A DNA stretch of 64,000 bases from Opisthocomus hoazin. Taxonomy: Eukaryota; Chordata; Aves; Opisthocomiformes; Opisthocomidae. Made by a program: the position numbers and the translations under genes. The notes under the pieces were generated by a model. That model had not been told where the DNA came from, searched no databases, and worked only from the letters and a program-made list of their open reading frames with translations. Of the stretch, positions 48,266 to 59,958 are shown piece by piece (the stretch's first letter is position 1; each line of letters begins with the position of its first letter). Where the stretch lies: assembly GCF_030867145.1 (NCBI RefSeq), contig NC_134429.1, positions 18,709,115 through 18,773,114 on the forward strand, written 5' to 3'.

Positions 48266-50310
48266 ATCAGCCAGGTTTCTGTCCATGCAGGCCATAAGGC
48301 AGGATTAGCTGTTTATGCCTTAGTGGGTATGGAGTGGTGCAGCTCTTGTCTCGTTCCTGCACTGCTGTCGAGCTGTCGTAGCCTTACGCTTTTATACCTA
48401 GGTCACAAACATTGCATAAAATCCAAACTCCAGCCATACTTGCCACATCCTCTCCTCCTTGTCTTTTATTTTTTGTTTGTTTTTTGTTATCGGTATCAGT
48501 GAAAACATGGGAAAAAAAAAAAAGTGGAAAAATCTAGACATTGATTCATGTTTGGATGAAAACTCGGAAAGCCACAATTTGATGGTTGCTCTGGCCCTGA
48601 TTTCTGGAGACGCCAAGGCAATCGCCTCTGCCCGGAGCGGCAACGTGCTTTAGGGAGTAGGCAGGCTGAAGAACATCTCATCATTTAAGGCCACAAGCCC
48701 CACTTTCTGGTGGTCCGTGTCATCCCCTGCTTTGCTTGACAGCCAAGACCCAGGGAATGCGAGTCCCCTCCCAGCAGCTGTTTATTTTCCCGGCGGCAGG
48801 CTGATGTGCAGCACTGAAGTCTAAAGCGTTGGACAAGCAGAGAAGCTCCACACAAGGAGCCTCTAGTGCAGAGTGCACTGTGCATAAGCAAAAGAGGGGA
48901 CTAGAAAATTAATAACACTGTCTTTTTTAAATAAAGGAAAAGATTGTTGTTGTTGCCAGTGATCAATTGATTTGGGACAGTGCCAAGCGGCTCCAGTTGG
49001 CTTTGAAGCATCATAGCGCAAGACACTGCAAAAACATTTATCCAGAAGAGATCCTAGCCACAAGAGTTACAAATATTTACTTTCTATGTTTATTTTAGGG
49101 AAGGAGTCAAGCCAGAGATAGCAGATCTTGACTGCAAACATACGAGAAATTGAGGTGCTAAGAACTGGAGTTTTGGGTCTAATCTTTCTGATCTTATCTT
49201 GTCTAATATATTTGTCTTTCTTTCCATGCCTTGACCTCAATAAAACAAGTGTTCTACGCACTGGAAAACCATCCGTCTAAACGTGCCACGCTGAACTCCA
49301 GGCCTGAATCTCTGGCTCTGCTAATCAAGGAGGCCAGGAGCTAACCCAGACTTCAATTAATTTGGGTATCTTTTGTAGTTCCTTAGATGTTTACATGCCA
49401 CGCTCCTGCGTGTGCAATTTTCTCACCAGTCTCTGCCCTCGTTTGCAGCCAGTCTCTCATAGTCCCCAGCGAGTGGCTTCTCTGCGACTGCTACACTGTG
49501 TCCCTTCCTAAAACCAACTCATGTAGAGTTTGGCTGCAAAGAACTTCAGGGGAATCTTCAGCCATACAGGGACCTTCCCAAATACGAGATGCTGTGCACA
49601 AGAAGTTAGAGAAGTTATAGCTGTTCTGGCTTTCTTTACCATTCCTAATCCCTGATTTCAGAGGGATTCCTGGCTAGTAAGAAGTTTGCTGAGGTTTTAT
49701 CTTTCTCCTCTGACTTGCCTCCCAGGATGCTATTCTGCAGCCTGTGTCAGGGTGGTGGGTCGCTCCCGGCTGCTGCTTGCCCTGTAGCAGAGAGCAACGG
49801 ATGGCTCCGTGCCGTGGCAGGGGAAGGCTGTAGAAGAGAGATTCCTTCAAGGAGATGTGACTGAACGGCAAAAGGTGCCTTAGCAAGAGGCACTGGCACG
49901 AGGGAGAAGAGCTACTGGACAGCCTGCTCTCCACACCTTCAGATTCAGAGAGTCAGGGCAGCCAGCTCCTTAACCAGGCGCTGGAAGATGCGGTTACTCC
50001 GGGAACCTGCTCTCTCCTGGAAGCTCAAAGTAACATCTACACTTGAGTGCTGGAGCAGTAAGATATTGGTGCTGAACATTGCTTAATATTCATTAATGTT
50101 AATTAACCTGCAAAGCTGGTCACTTTTTCGTTATAAAGGATTAGCTGATCAGTTAATTGTAGTCAGGACTCTCCTGGAGCCTCCCATCAGGTGAGTCCGT
50201 AGCCATGGGCAGGCCTGCCAAACCACGGTCTGCAACGCCCTGCGTTCCTCCTGTGCTGTGTATCCATTATTCCAACAGAAACCAGTGGAAATCGTTCTTA
50301 AAATGAAACC

Positions 50311-50412
50311 AGAACTACTCCGTGCCTCAGTTTCTCCCCCCAGTAAGTTGATAATAACATTACCTCTTCTCGGGGCACGGTGAAGCAAAGCTATCAAAGG
50401 CCTTTGGGATCC
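50311..50412 (-). repeat. MIR/CORE-SINE-like relic, reverse orientation
   Basis: Contains GTGCCTCAGTTTCTCCCCCC, then TTGATAATAACATTACCTCT and CTATCAAAGGCCTTTGGGAT. These follow, in order, the reverse complement of the MIR 5' and middle parts (CCTCAGTTTCCCC...GATAATAATAGTACCTACCT...AAAGCGCTT). Confidence 0.6.
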
Positions 50413-51343
50413 AGGCATGGCTGGACTTAGGGCAGTGCCTGATTATCTTACGCTTTGTAAAAACGCAGTCTGGCTCCTGAAAAGCTTCATCAAAGCAAAA
50501 CCCGTAGCTGGGAGGTTTATGAGGACAGGGAGAGGGGTAAGAAAACAATAACCAAGATCTAATTTCTTAGGAGTAACAGATAGTCCCGGGGGGACATAAT
50601 TGAAGTCTCTAATAGCTGCAGATAAGATCAGACTGAGTTACTATTTTCAGCCAGTCTCAGACACCAGGACTGCAGTCACCGAAATAAATTCTCAAACCTG
50701 AGACAAATGAAATGCAGGGATCAGCAAGCTGCAGGGTCCCAAAGAGCAAGAAACAGCAAGAAACACATAAATATTGCAACTGGGTGGAATCAGCCACTAG
50801 GCAGGGATGTCATGCCCCAGTTGTCCTAAGCACTGCGGTCACTAAAGAAGAGACAAATGCCTATTTGGGGAAGGACTGAGATGAAAAGGAGGAACTTCAA
50901 GGGGTAAAATGACCTTGATTTTAATTCCAGCTGTGACAAGAGGAACTTTGTCCTCATTACAGTGCACCTGCTCCATTTGCTTTTGGAAAAGAGCAGGGCA
51001 CAACCACAGAAACCCAGAGCTGTATTTAGCCCAGGAGTCACTCCAGGGTGGTGAGTAGGAGCCCGCAGAAGTGGGCAATGCCTGAGTGAAGTCAGCACCT
51101 CCCAGGTGGGGACCTGATCTCCAGGCAGTGGTTCCAAATGATCTACACAGGTAACTTCAAAGATCACCAGGGTGAGGACTAGATAGACTAGTAGGGGCTA
51201 ATTTTGCATGATTTTGCATGGTAGTGGGGGAGAATTTTGTATGTTTGGCTGGGAGGAGGTGCTTACCCTGGGAAGAAAAGGGAAGGCTGGTGACTAAAGG
51301 CAATGTGAGCTCAGGAGCCCACTTCCTATGTTATGTGAGATTC

Positions 51344-51365
51344 CTGGGTGCTGCACAGCACCCAG
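51344..51365. repeat. 10-bp-arm palindrome
   Basis: CTGGGTGCTG and CAGCACCCAG, separated by CA, form a nearly perfect palindrome about 110 bp upstream of a TATA-type motif at 51474. Confidence 0.8.
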
Positions 51366-51473
51366 CCACCCATGGGTCCTGCATATGGGTGGCCTAGTTT
51401 GAGAATTCCTTCTTCTATTTCTTCTTTGGTGCGTTGATCACCCATTGTGGTTGCTTTAACCTGCCCACAGGCC

Positions 51474-51480
51474 TATAAAA
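51474..51480 (+). promoter_or_regulatory. Isolated TATA-type motif
   Basis: GCCTATAAAACC context. A short ORF (ATG at about 51532, 36 codons) starts some 55 nt downstream but runs into a CR1 relic. There is no other promoter support; low confidence. Confidence 0.2.
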
Positions 51481-51585
51481 CCTCATCTGACGACCGCAGA
51501 ACACACTCCCTGCACTGCCAAGAAGTGAGGCATGCCTTCAGCTGCTTCTTTCCAGACACAAGCTACTGAGCAGCAATATGGTCAA

Positions 51586-51957
51586 GGGTCCAGGGAGCTG
51601 GGCTTGATTAGCTTGGAGAAGAAAATTTGGTGGTGGAGCTAATACCAAGCTTACAATACCTAGGACAAGTTTGCAAGAAGACAGATCCAGGGACTTCATG
51701 TTGGTGTATGGCAGGAGGACAAGAGATAATGGGCATGTTGAAATAAGTGAGGTTCAAATTGGATTAAATCTTTTTCATCATGCGAATAGTCAGCTTATCC
51801 AGAGAGGCTGTACAGTCTCCAACTATGGAGGTTTTCAAAACCCAACTGGATAAAGCCCCGAGTAACCTGGTCTGCCCCCAAAGCTGACCCCAATTTGAGC
51901 GGTAAGTTGGACTGGAGACCTCCAGAGCTCTCTTCCAATGTTAATTATCCTAGGATT
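51586..51957 (+). mobile_element. Ancient, highly diverged CR1 LINE relic
   Basis: Recognisable CR1 landmarks in order: GGGAGCTGGGCTTGATTAGC, GGAGGACAAGAGATAATGGG, the TCCAGAGAGGCTGTACAGTC block, CTATGGAGGTTTTCAAAACC, and a 3' GGACTGGAGACCTCCAGAGC segment. It is much more diverged than the other copies, has internal gaps and lacks clean terminal octamers. Confidence 0.75.
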
Positions 51958-54339
51958 GACAGCAAGTCTGCCTCCACTCATCCTTGGCATGCGTAGAAAT
52001 CAGCCTTAGCCAGGGTGAATGACAAATGGGAGATTACATCACCAGGCAGCAGAATGCTTGGGAAACATCCCATCAGTTGCCTTACATTAGTTCCATGTCA
52101 GCCCGTGGAGAGAGCACCCCACCCAATCCATGTGGATGTGTTCACTCCCTACCTCTGACAGCTTGTTTATTCAAAAGCATTTGGCTCTCAATGCCTTGCA
52201 GATGAAATGAGAGATCAAAGGCCCTAATTTCCTTTCCTCCCACTGCATTCCCCTTCCATGTTCAGGCTAGGGCTCGTATTGACCAGGGATTTCTTCATGG
52301 CGCGGGAAGTGCAGGTTTGAAGAACCCCAAGCGAAAGGACAGGCATAAGCCAGGAGCAGGTTGGAGGTGGCTGCAGGTTCCTTGACTGGGGAATCCTAAG
52401 GGGCTGAGTTAGCAGCAGTGGGAGTAGGATTATTCAGAGTCAAAAAGACCAGAGGGGTTCAAAGATATTACCAAACAGATACAAAGCTAGTTGGAAGGTC
52501 CTGTCCTTGCAGACAGGATGAGGAGTGCTAGGCCAGTTCTGCAAACACAAGGAGCTGGAGGGAGCTGCTTCCATTTAGCTCTGATACTAAATGGGCCTCC
52601 CATTCCCAGAGAACTTCCCAAGCTCCACCTATCCTCACAGTATCTCTACTAAAAAGTTATTGCTATGGAGTAATTTCAGAGGGTAGCTGAGGCGCAGGAG
52701 ACCAAGATGACGACTATAGTTCATCCTTCAGATCCAGGCTTGGTCTCTGCTCTACAAGCTCGACGCAAGCCAGCTGTCTCAGGAAGACATTATCACCATG
52801 TCAGTGCCATGCTGAAGCAAATCAGCTCAGACTCCCAGCCCCAAAAGTTTACAGACCCCAAGGGATTTGCTGACATTGCCAGTGTGGAGCAAAGCCAAAG
52901 AGCTTTGGTTCCGCGGTCCTGCCCGGGCTGCTGGGGCTTCTCTCCGCAGGCAGCACCAGCACCGTGTTCTCCAAGCGTCTCAGCATCCCCATTCCCGGAG
53001 TTATTCAGAATGCATTCTTTCTTCTCCTGACTGAAAACAACCTGTGATTCACTGATTTCTTTCTAACCAAACACACAACCTCCTCCATGCAATCAGAGTT
53101 TGTTTATTCCTCCGCTTCCCCTTTCATGTGAGGCTTAGGGCTTTCCATTTCTTTCCAGGCATCAATCGCTAATTTCGCTTGGCTTTTGTCAGTGAAATGG
53201 GCTGGAACAGACAGTCATAAACAACTGGATCAGTAACACTGATGTTTATTTAAAAGGCAGTTATGATTTTCTTCTTTCTCTGTCATTTTTTAACTCTTGA
53301 AATCCAGCATCATTCTGAAGCGGTGTTGTTTCCCTCTCTGGCTTTACAGAGCAAGAAAGTGAAGGAGGAGAAAACAAAAAAAAAAAAAAGAAAGATAGAA
53401 ACTGGGATAAAATGATCATTAAGTAGCCATTGATCCCTGGGAGTCCACCCTGCAGCAGTCAGTCTCTCGTTTCACTGGCATCGTGTGCTTCACACGCCTG
53501 CGTTTGGAGGATCGTGCCCTTCCTTGGGAATGGCATCAGACAGCCAGGTTAGAGGGACAGCAATGCGAGGGATTTTTTTTTTTCCCCCTGTTGTTTTCTG
53601 GGCAAATCTAGAACAAATTGCTGGAATGAGCTTGGGCAAATGGCATTTTAATGTAACTGCATTGGGTAACAGTCACAAGCTGAAGACTAGCACAGGCTTG
53701 GCAGATGCTAAAGCCCTCAAGAGCACAGCCAGAAACGCGCCTGGGTTTACAGTCTAAACTGGAGAAACTGTTTTAAGAGTATTGTGCTTTTCCCTTGAAC
53801 ATTTTGTGACTGCTAAGGCTACCTTTCAGAGCTTTCTTCTCCTCACTTCCACAAAGCAGGTGGAAACGCAAAATCAATGCCTGCGTTTGGAGGCTCGTGC
53901 AGATGCCGAAGCGACACAGGCGTCTGCTGGGCAAATGCATTCTGGTTCAGGCCTCCTGCCTTCGCACGTCTCAGCTCTGCTCTGTGCAAGCCGGAGTCCA
54001 ACAAATGCCATTTGCTACAAAGCCTGTTGCTACGCAGATGCCCCTCTTAGATGGTGGATTAGGGCTGTGGAGTCAATTTGACCTTGGCTGCCTGAGAAAT
54101 CCAATGTGTCACCTCTGCCCAGCCCCAAGCCGGCTCTGGAGATCCACGTGTTAAACACCGCGGCATCCGACCGACGAACGCCTCCTCTTGCTGAAGCTTT
54201 CGGATTCACACAGAACATTTTCTTGTCCCTGGGGAATGTTGGACAGAAAACAGTGTTGACGATAACTGTGAATTGCACTAATTGGGATATTTAATACTTG
54301 GTTGCAATTGCACTGGTGCTGAAACCATCACAGCCCGGC
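51958..54339. other. Gene-poor stretch, no recognised gene
   Basis: No named exon. An open frame at 52707-53030 (107 codons, plus strand) is unrecognised. A near-identical 22-bp direct repeat (53496-53517 and 53879-53900) and a recurring GCAGATGC octamer (about 53704, 53899 and 54035) hint at an old local duplication. Confidence 0.45.
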
Positions 54340-54347
54340 TATAAAAG
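54340..54347 (+). promoter_or_regulatory. Isolated TATA box candidate
   Basis: GGCTATAAAAGACC is a textbook TATA-box match (TATAAAAG). About 55 nt downstream an ATG (54402) opens a 133-codon frame. No CpG island or splice evidence supports a gene. Confidence 0.25.
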
Positions 54348-54401
54348 ACCCCAGTGTCAGAAATACAGTAGAGTTTTTCATGCCAACTGCTGTTCTGGGT
54401 T

Positions 54402-54803
54402 ATGGCTCCAGTCTGGCTGCATTGCTCGGTGAAATATGTTATTAGAAAATTAAACCAACAAAGACAACGTTACAGCAATATTCAGACTGAGCCCAACCCA
54501 CAGCGGGCTGGGACATTCATCACAGAGCAGGGAACTGCATCCCAGGTCAGCCCAGACGGTGACCTAATCCCCGGCCTGATCCTGCACCCGGCCGAGCACT
54601 CGCCAGCCCTCAAGCCTCTGGCGAACATGACGGTGCTGACCATCTCGCCCTGCTCCTTGCAGGACCGAGCCCCTCCAGGAACCATGATCCCACACGTGAC
54701 AACGCCAGCCGCAACAGGCTGCCCAGGGATGTTGTGGAGTCTCCTTCTCTGGAGATATTCAAGACCCGCCTGGACAAGGTCCTGTGCAGCCTGCTGTAGC
54801 TGA
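54402..54803 (+). CDS. Unrecognised ORF ending inside a CR1 copy
   Basis: 133 codons, starting MAPVWLHCSV. The first about 105 residues match no family I know. The last about 28 are translated from a CR1 3' fragment ([20 protein letters not shown]), in a frame other than the CR1 ORF2. A TATA-type motif lies about 55 nt upstream. It is most likely a chance frame, but is listed because of the promoter-like motif. Confidence 0.12.
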   Translation: MAPVWLHCSVKYVIRKLNQQRQRYSNIQTEPNPQRAGTFITEQGTASQVSPDGDLIPGLILHPAEHSPALKPLANMTVLTISPCSLQDRAPPGTMIPHVTTPAATGCPGMLWSLLLWRYSRPAWTRSCAACCS

Positions 54804-54879
54804 CCCTGCTTCGACAGGGGGTTGGGCTGGGTGACCCACAGAGGTCCCTTCCAACCCCTACTATTCTGTGATTCTGTGA
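54711..54879 (+). mobile_element. CR1 LINE 3' fragment
   Basis: About 170 nt of CR1 3' end: CAGGCTGCCCAGGGATGTTG, GGAGTCTCCTTCTCTGGAGA, CCCACAGAGGTCCCTTCCAA and the terminal ATTCTGTGATTCTGTG octamers. 5'-truncated. Confidence 0.9.
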
Positions 54880-56510
54880 ACAGCGTGGCTCAGAGCTTGC
54901 CGAGCACCGCGGGTTAACTGGCCCATCGCTCCTTCTCTCGGGGACCGAGAGGTTTGTGTCCTGGCTCAGGGCACAGGCTAGCGATGAGGCCGATACCATT
55001 TGCTTCCTCGCCTCTGTTCCTCTCCCCAGACGTGGGCTGAGACATGGCACCCGTTAACAAAGCTCTTGCTACGTGCCCGGTTCCCCAGGCAGGGCCAGAT
55101 AGGGCCCCTTGCAAGAATGCTGACATAATCCACTGCTCAGAGTCCGTTCAAAACAGGGTAGCTTTGCCAAGGCCACCAGCAAGCAAAAAACATTTGCTCT
55201 TTGTGGGCTGGACTGAACCCACTCACTCCTTTCCCAGTGGCTGCCCAGTACTCCTGTACTGGCCCAGCATGGATCTGAACTCACTGCTTACTGGTAGAAG
55301 ATGCTTCGTGGTCCATTTGGTTGTGTGCCGTTTGATCCAACTCACACCCTGCTCACTCCACTCACTCCAGCTGACACATGGGGCTTCCTTAGCTGAGCCA
55401 AAGCCTGCTGGAGATGCACAAAATTTCATAATTAGGAGTAAAAGAAAAGTAATTTTGTCCCTCCATATGCTTTACAAAAGTTGATCTTGCAGGCATGAGT
55501 GTGCTTAGTCCGGGGGCTATCTTTGATAAGAGATAATTTGTTAACAAAGGGAGTTTGGGTGCGGAGGGAATAGATGAGTATTTGATTTAGTATCTCCTCT
55601 GCCAAGAAGCAGAAGTGATCCATCTGCTTTGCAATCTGACTGATATTTTTGAGAAACTCCACTATGTTAAATGAAAGCAACTGGGTTTTTTTTCTCCCGT
55701 GTGCTTACTTGCAAGAGCTCTAAAATAACAGAGAGCATGAAAGAGTATCATCTCGCAGTCATCAAACCTAGCATGCTTTTCCCCTCTCAAATTCTACAAT
55801 GCCGCTCAGCCAAACCTTCTGCAGAGGTGGATTCAGACGCCAAGCCAGAGAGCCTTCCAGCAGCAATCTGAATCCCTTCCAGTGGGGTTTAAGGGTGAGA
55901 CAACGACAGGCAGTGTCCTCTGTCTGGTATGGCACTGGTAGCGGGCGCCGCGGTGACGCTCCGATTTATGCACTCATTTCCTACTCTCATCTGTGGTTTT
56001 GAGTCCCCAGCTCGGTAGCGGCATGCTCTGCACAGGGACAGAGGCTCACAGAGAAGGAAGGATGGAATAACACTGATGTGTGCAAGCTGTTTTTTAAGAA
56101 CCCACAAAAAAACCCCCAAGATGACAACAAAACGCACAACTCCAGAACAACCACTTTTTCTGTGTTGCTGCAGTTGCAAGAGTTACAGCCAAAGGAGGGA
56201 CAAGATCACATCTGCCCAGCCACGGCAAAGCAGTGGAAGCCTACGGCTGTTGGTAAAGAGTTTCCCAAAGCTAAACCATAAAGCCTTCGGCTCCTTTTTG
56301 TTAGAATTAATCTCTGCAGCGAGCACAGAAATAAACTCTGCTCAGTTCAAAATATGAGAGGAAGAGGAATGTGAGGGCCAGGAATTTGAGCACTGAACAA
56401 GAAGCCTGAGCAACCAGGCCATGCTGGGAAAGAGGACCCCATACAACCTTGCGGGAGCATCCCCCATGCAGGCAGTGGTGCACGCTTCGCACGTACCAGG
56501 GCACCAGTGT

Positions 56511-56554
56511 GGTTATATATACCAGTGTGGTATATATAACCCTATATATAGGGT
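56511..56554. repeat. Nested AT-rich palindromes
   Basis: GGTTATATATACC (56511-56523) and GGTATATATAACC (56529-56541) form a perfect 13-bp inverted repeat with a 5-nt loop. Overlapping it, ACCCTATATATAGGGT (56539-56554) is a perfect 16-bp palindrome. An ACCAGTGTGGT direct repeat is interleaved. Confidence 0.9.
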
Positions 56555-59371
56555 TATTCTTGGTTCCAGCTCATATGCAGATGCAAGGGAATAAAGAACA
56601 CAGAGGTTTAAATCTGGCCGCAGTACAACAATCCTGTTTGCAAAGACGTCCCTTAGTGAACCCCCGCTAGGTATGGCAGAAAGGCCTTTCAGAACGGAAG
56701 GATTGTCATTAAACAGAGAGGAGGAGCGAAATCAGGTTCTGATTTCAGTCTCTGCCATGCACACCCGGAGTCAGACTTGCAAGGTCAGGGGTGTTCTTTC
56801 AGAACTCACAGCAAGGTTGACGAGAACTGAACGTAGGTGACTGCACTAAGCAGACCTTGGCCAAAACATACACTCCTCGGGACTGAGGGCCCGACAGGTT
56901 CTGAGGCTGGTTTCAGTGTTTGGGGTCATACTCAAATCTGGTTCAGAGACCAAGTCCAGCGGCACTGAAATCTCACAGGCTTCATATTGAAGGAAAATTT
57001 CAAGTAGCTTTCCGAGATGCTGAGACTTCTGCCATACTCGGTGCCCTAAAACTAGGCAGTGCAGAATGTCCTAGTGTCCCCAGCTCTGGCTGCCTACGGC
57101 CAATGGAATGAAGCCTCCAGACCCGTTGCATTTCTCCCCCCTCTCAGCATTGCGGCAGCAGAATTCTGTCCCTGGGTTTCCAAAGCGAAGATGCAGGACT
57201 AGTCCCGGCGATGGCCATGAAGAGGTTAACTGAGCACAGACGGAGGCCGATGTACGTATCTCTCCCCGTATCTTTGCCGAGGCAATCCGGATTACTGTTC
57301 CTGTGTAAATAAAGCACAGTGAGAGTGGGTGGTCAGCTCCCATTCAATGTGCTATAAAGCATCAATTTTCTGGGCCTGGAAAAACTCCAGCCGTGTTCTC
57401 CTGATCTGGGAACAGCCAACTATGCAGCGAACGCATAACTGCTACCCCACAGCCCCGCTCTCGGCGGACACCAAGGATTTCTCTTTATGCAAAGAGAAAT
57501 TAAGGTCACCTGCTTCTGAAAGGCCTGATCCAATGACATCGATAATTAATGGAACTCACAATTCATTAATTGATCCACAGCCCATTAATGGAAGGTGACA
57601 CCTGATGAACACAGTTTTGGATACAGAAGAAAGGCTGTACAAAGATAGATTGTAAACAGCTAAATTCCATCTCACAATTTTAATAGAATTCCTTTAACTT
57701 GTTCTCTCTGCCATTCTTTTAGATTTGTCTTTAATTACTATGGCCACTGTTGTGTTTGGTGTTGAACAGATCCAGAGGAAAAAAATAGCCTCTTCCCACC
57801 CCAAATCTGCAGACTAAGGTAAGATAAAATTAACACTCAGATACAGAAAAGAGAACTAATCAAACAACACAGCAGTTTCGGTCAGCGTGCTGAGAACTGA
57901 TCTCAGCACACCGTGTCCCTACGCCGCAGCTAAGATTTAAGCATCTCTGCTAAGCCGGGCTTTAATGGAGAATTTGAAGCAGGCAGCAAAGCTTTCCTGT
58001 CTTCAGCAGCAACTGAGCTTTTCAGCCTGAGCAGATTTCAAACAAACGAGCAAACCTTCAGGCCACTTCACAAACAACAGCCCAGAAATTCATAACAAGT
58101 CACATCAAGCTAGGAAGAAATCTACCCCACCAAGAGAGGCATGTGTCAGTGTGGGAAGCCAGAAACAGGAAAGGTTGGGTTTGATTCGGAGATGCTGGTC
58201 AGAGGTACCAGGCAGGCAGGGCAGGATCCGGCGCTGTGGGCTGTCCCAGGGCACGGCTACAGCCCAGCGTGCGCTCTGGCTGTCGGTAACTCTGCTCTCA
58301 AAACCAAACAATTTCAGCACTACCAACATACTGCAACACGATATAAAACTACCTGCATTCTAAAAGAAAAGTCATTTAGAAGGCTATAAATAACACATTG
58401 CCTGGTAAATCCAAGCCTAAGAGAGAAAATGATTTATCACCTACAGGCATTCAGCCATTTGGATAAAAAAAAAAGATTTACGTAAAATGTAAAATAAGCC
58501 CTAATGTAACCAGGATACAAAAACTAGCACCTGAGTTCAACATAATTTATCTCTGTGCATAACTCCTCAGCACCTTTGCTTTCTGCCTGAACCTTGACTT
58601 CGCCCAGCCACTCCCAATTATTTTTCATCTGTTCAAAGACGACACCAAATCTGTTGAGCAACGTTCTTTGCTCTCGACTCGTCAGAGCTTTCCAAATGTT
58701 CCCTTGCTCCGGAGGTTAGTGCATTCATCACCTTATAGAGCTTGAACTGGGGACTCGGAAAGCTGAAAAGAAGATGTTTGAACAGATGCTTGTCTCCTGC
58801 AGCGTTTGCACATTTCCTAAACACGTTTCGCTGCTACCAACGAATTCGTTGTCCTGTAAGCCTTCCCTTTGCGCTACCCCTTACTACTCTGAGTGCAAAG
58901 ACGGTGCTACAGAGAACAGCTTCGGGTACTGCACTACCCTCTGGGCTAGGTTGTGTTTCCCTGAGCTTAGTTTCCATCTCTCATGGACTAAGTCTACTCA
59001 CCTTGGATGATATGACAGCAGTTCACAGGACCCTGTGGCATACGCTACAGAGCAATATACTGAAAAACGTTGCTGTAACCACTAGCAGAAGAACAGATCT
59101 TCTGGGTTAGCCTGGGTTTCCTGGACAGTATACCAACTTGTTTTCTGCCATCTGGTGTCCAGAGACTAAAGGCAGATGTTACCACTAATCAGAGCCTTCC
59201 AGATGGTCACCAGCCTCAGGATGTTTGTCTTACACTACTTCTCATCGCCAAAATTCAACAATATTACCAAGGGAAATACCATCTGTGTGCTCTCACAGGG
59301 ATTGAGTTAGACCTAACTCATCTGGAAAGAGCACTGTTTGGCATTTGGGAAGCTTCTTATCCCATCAGAGA

Positions 59372-59510
59372 TCTCAAAGTGCTTTGATAACATTAATCAA
59401 GCCTCATTAAGCCTCACATGCACATCTGTAAGGCAAGTAAGGATTTCTTCTGCCTCAGTTACAGAAGAAAACACTGAGGCACTGGAAAGCAAAGCAACTT
59501 GGTGAGCCTT
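59372..59510 (+). repeat. MIR/CORE-SINE-like relic
   Basis: In order: CTCAAAGTGCTTTGATAACA, TTAATCAAGCCTCATTAAGC, a CATCTGTAAGG segment, and AAACACTGAGGCACTGGAAA then GCAAAGCAACTT. This follows the MIR layout (AGCGCTTTACA...TTTAATCCTCAC...GAAACTGAGGCACAGAGAGG...AACTTGCCC). Confidence 0.55.
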
Positions 59511-59936
59511 ATGGCATTAGCTTGAATGCTGTCATGTATTACTAATGCAAAATCATCCTTCTGGAGTATCAAGTCTTAATTTTTGAAGGGTTATAGTAGG
59601 CAATGACACAAGTCCACTGTGAGGCCAGGAAAACAAACGAGGAACCTACACTTTGACTTTTTCTATTTAAAGTAAATTCATTCTAATCTCTTTATAAAGA
59701 CTCAAAATAAGCATTTTAGTGTGTAGCAAGCTACAGTCTCTCCAGCATCCTCAAATGTCCACTGCCTGCTTGGTTTGTGGGTTTGGCCCATTTGCTAGCC
59801 AAGGAATACCTGCTTTCAAATAAAAAGAGATACAAAGGAGAAGTTTGACCCACATTCCTAAGGGGCTGTCCCAAGGAAATCACCAGTGTACCGCCCCGGC
59901 CCCGTTTCTTTCAAAGATGGTGAAGTTGTAGTTTGG

Positions 59937-59958
59937 CTAGCAAGTGTGTACTTGCTAG
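59937..59958. repeat. 9-bp-arm hairpin
   Basis: CTAGCAAGT, loop GTGT, ACTTGCTAG. A perfect inverted repeat; no terminator or RNA gene context is seen. Confidence 0.75.

Larger units (their letters stand above)
47044..51343. other. Gene-poor stretch, no recognised gene
   Basis: No coding exon identified. Open frames on the minus strand at 47400-47834 and 47838-48221 (144 and 127 codons) match no family I recognise. It holds a small CpG cluster (about 48140-48265) and a reverse-oriented MIR-like relic (50311-50412), listed separately. Confidence 0.5.
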
